From Dehalococcoidia bacterium (lineage in GTDB: Bacteria > Chloroflexota > Dehalococcoidia > GIF9 > AB-539-J10): 13,207 bases of DNA. Positions 13,082-13,207 of the stretch are shown here, one piece after another. The notes beneath the pieces are model-generated. The model was not told the origin of the DNA. It searched no databases and was given only the letters and a program-made list of their open reading frames with translations. Each line of letters begins with the position of its first letter. Within the stretch, counting starts at the first letter, position 1. Where the stretch lies: positions 1-13,207 of the forward strand of contig JALNYR010000069.1 of the NCBI GenBank assembly GCA_023229725.1. The letters are read 5' to 3'. The translations under genes were made by a program, and so were the position numbers.

Positions 13082-13207
13082 CTAGTGGACGACATCCCTT
13101 GTCCAGATGTCGACGTACATGCCTATCTTGAGCGACTCGGCCTTCGTCATCTTGCCCGATGCGACGTCGAGGATCTCCTTGTAGAGACGGGCGCCGCGCT
13201 CCTCGCG
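13082..13207 (-). CDS. UxaA-family dehydratase large subunit, C-terminal fragment (cut by window edge)
   Basis: The last 41 codons and TAG stop of a gene running off the right edge, too short to stand out as a long frame. The segment RLYKEILDVASGKMTKAES aligns with RILDEVLAVASGKVTKGEA of the large subunit at 10828-12006, and the ending MYVDIWTRDVVH resembles its FYNFNIWRQDP. This is the family's C-terminal ASG-x-x-T-x-x-E signature, so it is a fourth UxaA-type large subunit, closer to the canonical copy than to the tandem pair. The gene that follows begins 27 nt downstream. Confidence 0.78.
   Translation of the reverse strand, partial: REERGARLYKEILDVASGKMTKAESLKIGMYVDIWTRDVVH

Noticed and set aside
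1..13207. tRNA, rRNA, CRISPR array or insertion sequence
   Set aside because: No cloverleaf, rRNA segment, regularly spaced repeat, transposase or terminal inverted repeat pair was recognised on either strand.

Overview
This 13.2 kb window is GC-rich bacterial DNA with tight gene packing, good Shine-Dalgarno sites and several GTG starts. It holds 11 complete protein genes and one gene cut by the right edge. No tRNA, rRNA, transposon or CRISPR array was seen. Families such as 4-hydroxybutyryl-CoA dehydratase-like enzymes, UxaA-family dehydratases and SDRs, often as paralogues, are common in Chloroflexota and in other metabolically versatile soil, sediment or marine bacteria. Nothing here fixes the phylum, so this is only a weak suggestion.

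Layout. (1) 41-2426, plus strand: a 4-hydroxybutyryl-CoA dehydratase/HpaB-family protein with all four [4Fe-4S] ligands, then an SDR. A hairpin terminator at 2453-2484 separates them from convergent minus-strand genes. (2) 6275-2506, minus strand: an enolase-like protein, a MOFRL-type glycerate 2-kinase-like protein and a phosphotriesterase/lactonase-like amidohydrolase, behind a recognisable promoter (6375-6403) and a repeat-rich leader. (3) 13207-6600, minus strand: a large-subunit UxaA-family dehydratase (only its last 41 residues are in the window), a C_GCAxxG_C_C redox protein, a stand-alone SAF-domain small subunit, a third UxaA large subunit, an NAD-dependent epimerase-like protein, an SDR and two tandem UxaA paralogues. 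The block ends in a long perfect-looking hairpin (6543-6580).

How the genes may work together (inference). The content looks like a catabolic cluster for a hydroxy-acid or sugar acid. Dehydrogenases (SDR, extended SDR) would oxidise the substrate, the lactonase-like protein would open a lactone, and UxaA/SAF pairs would dehydrate (or eliminate from) the acid. The glycerate-kinase-like and enolase-like proteins would carry a C3 product towards PEP, much as GarD-GarR-GarK-enolase do in galactarate breakdown. No aldolase, transporter or regulator is visible, so the substrate cannot be named.

The most unusual points are these. The enolase lacks both active-site histidines (Leu and Glu instead). 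Its neighbouring kinase has Pro where the family motif has Arg (GGPNQE for GGRNQE). The two tandem UxaA paralogues have rewritten the family's CGGSD motif. Four large UxaA subunits share one visible small subunit. Together these suggest enzymes retuned for an unknown substrate rather than a standard aldarate pathway.
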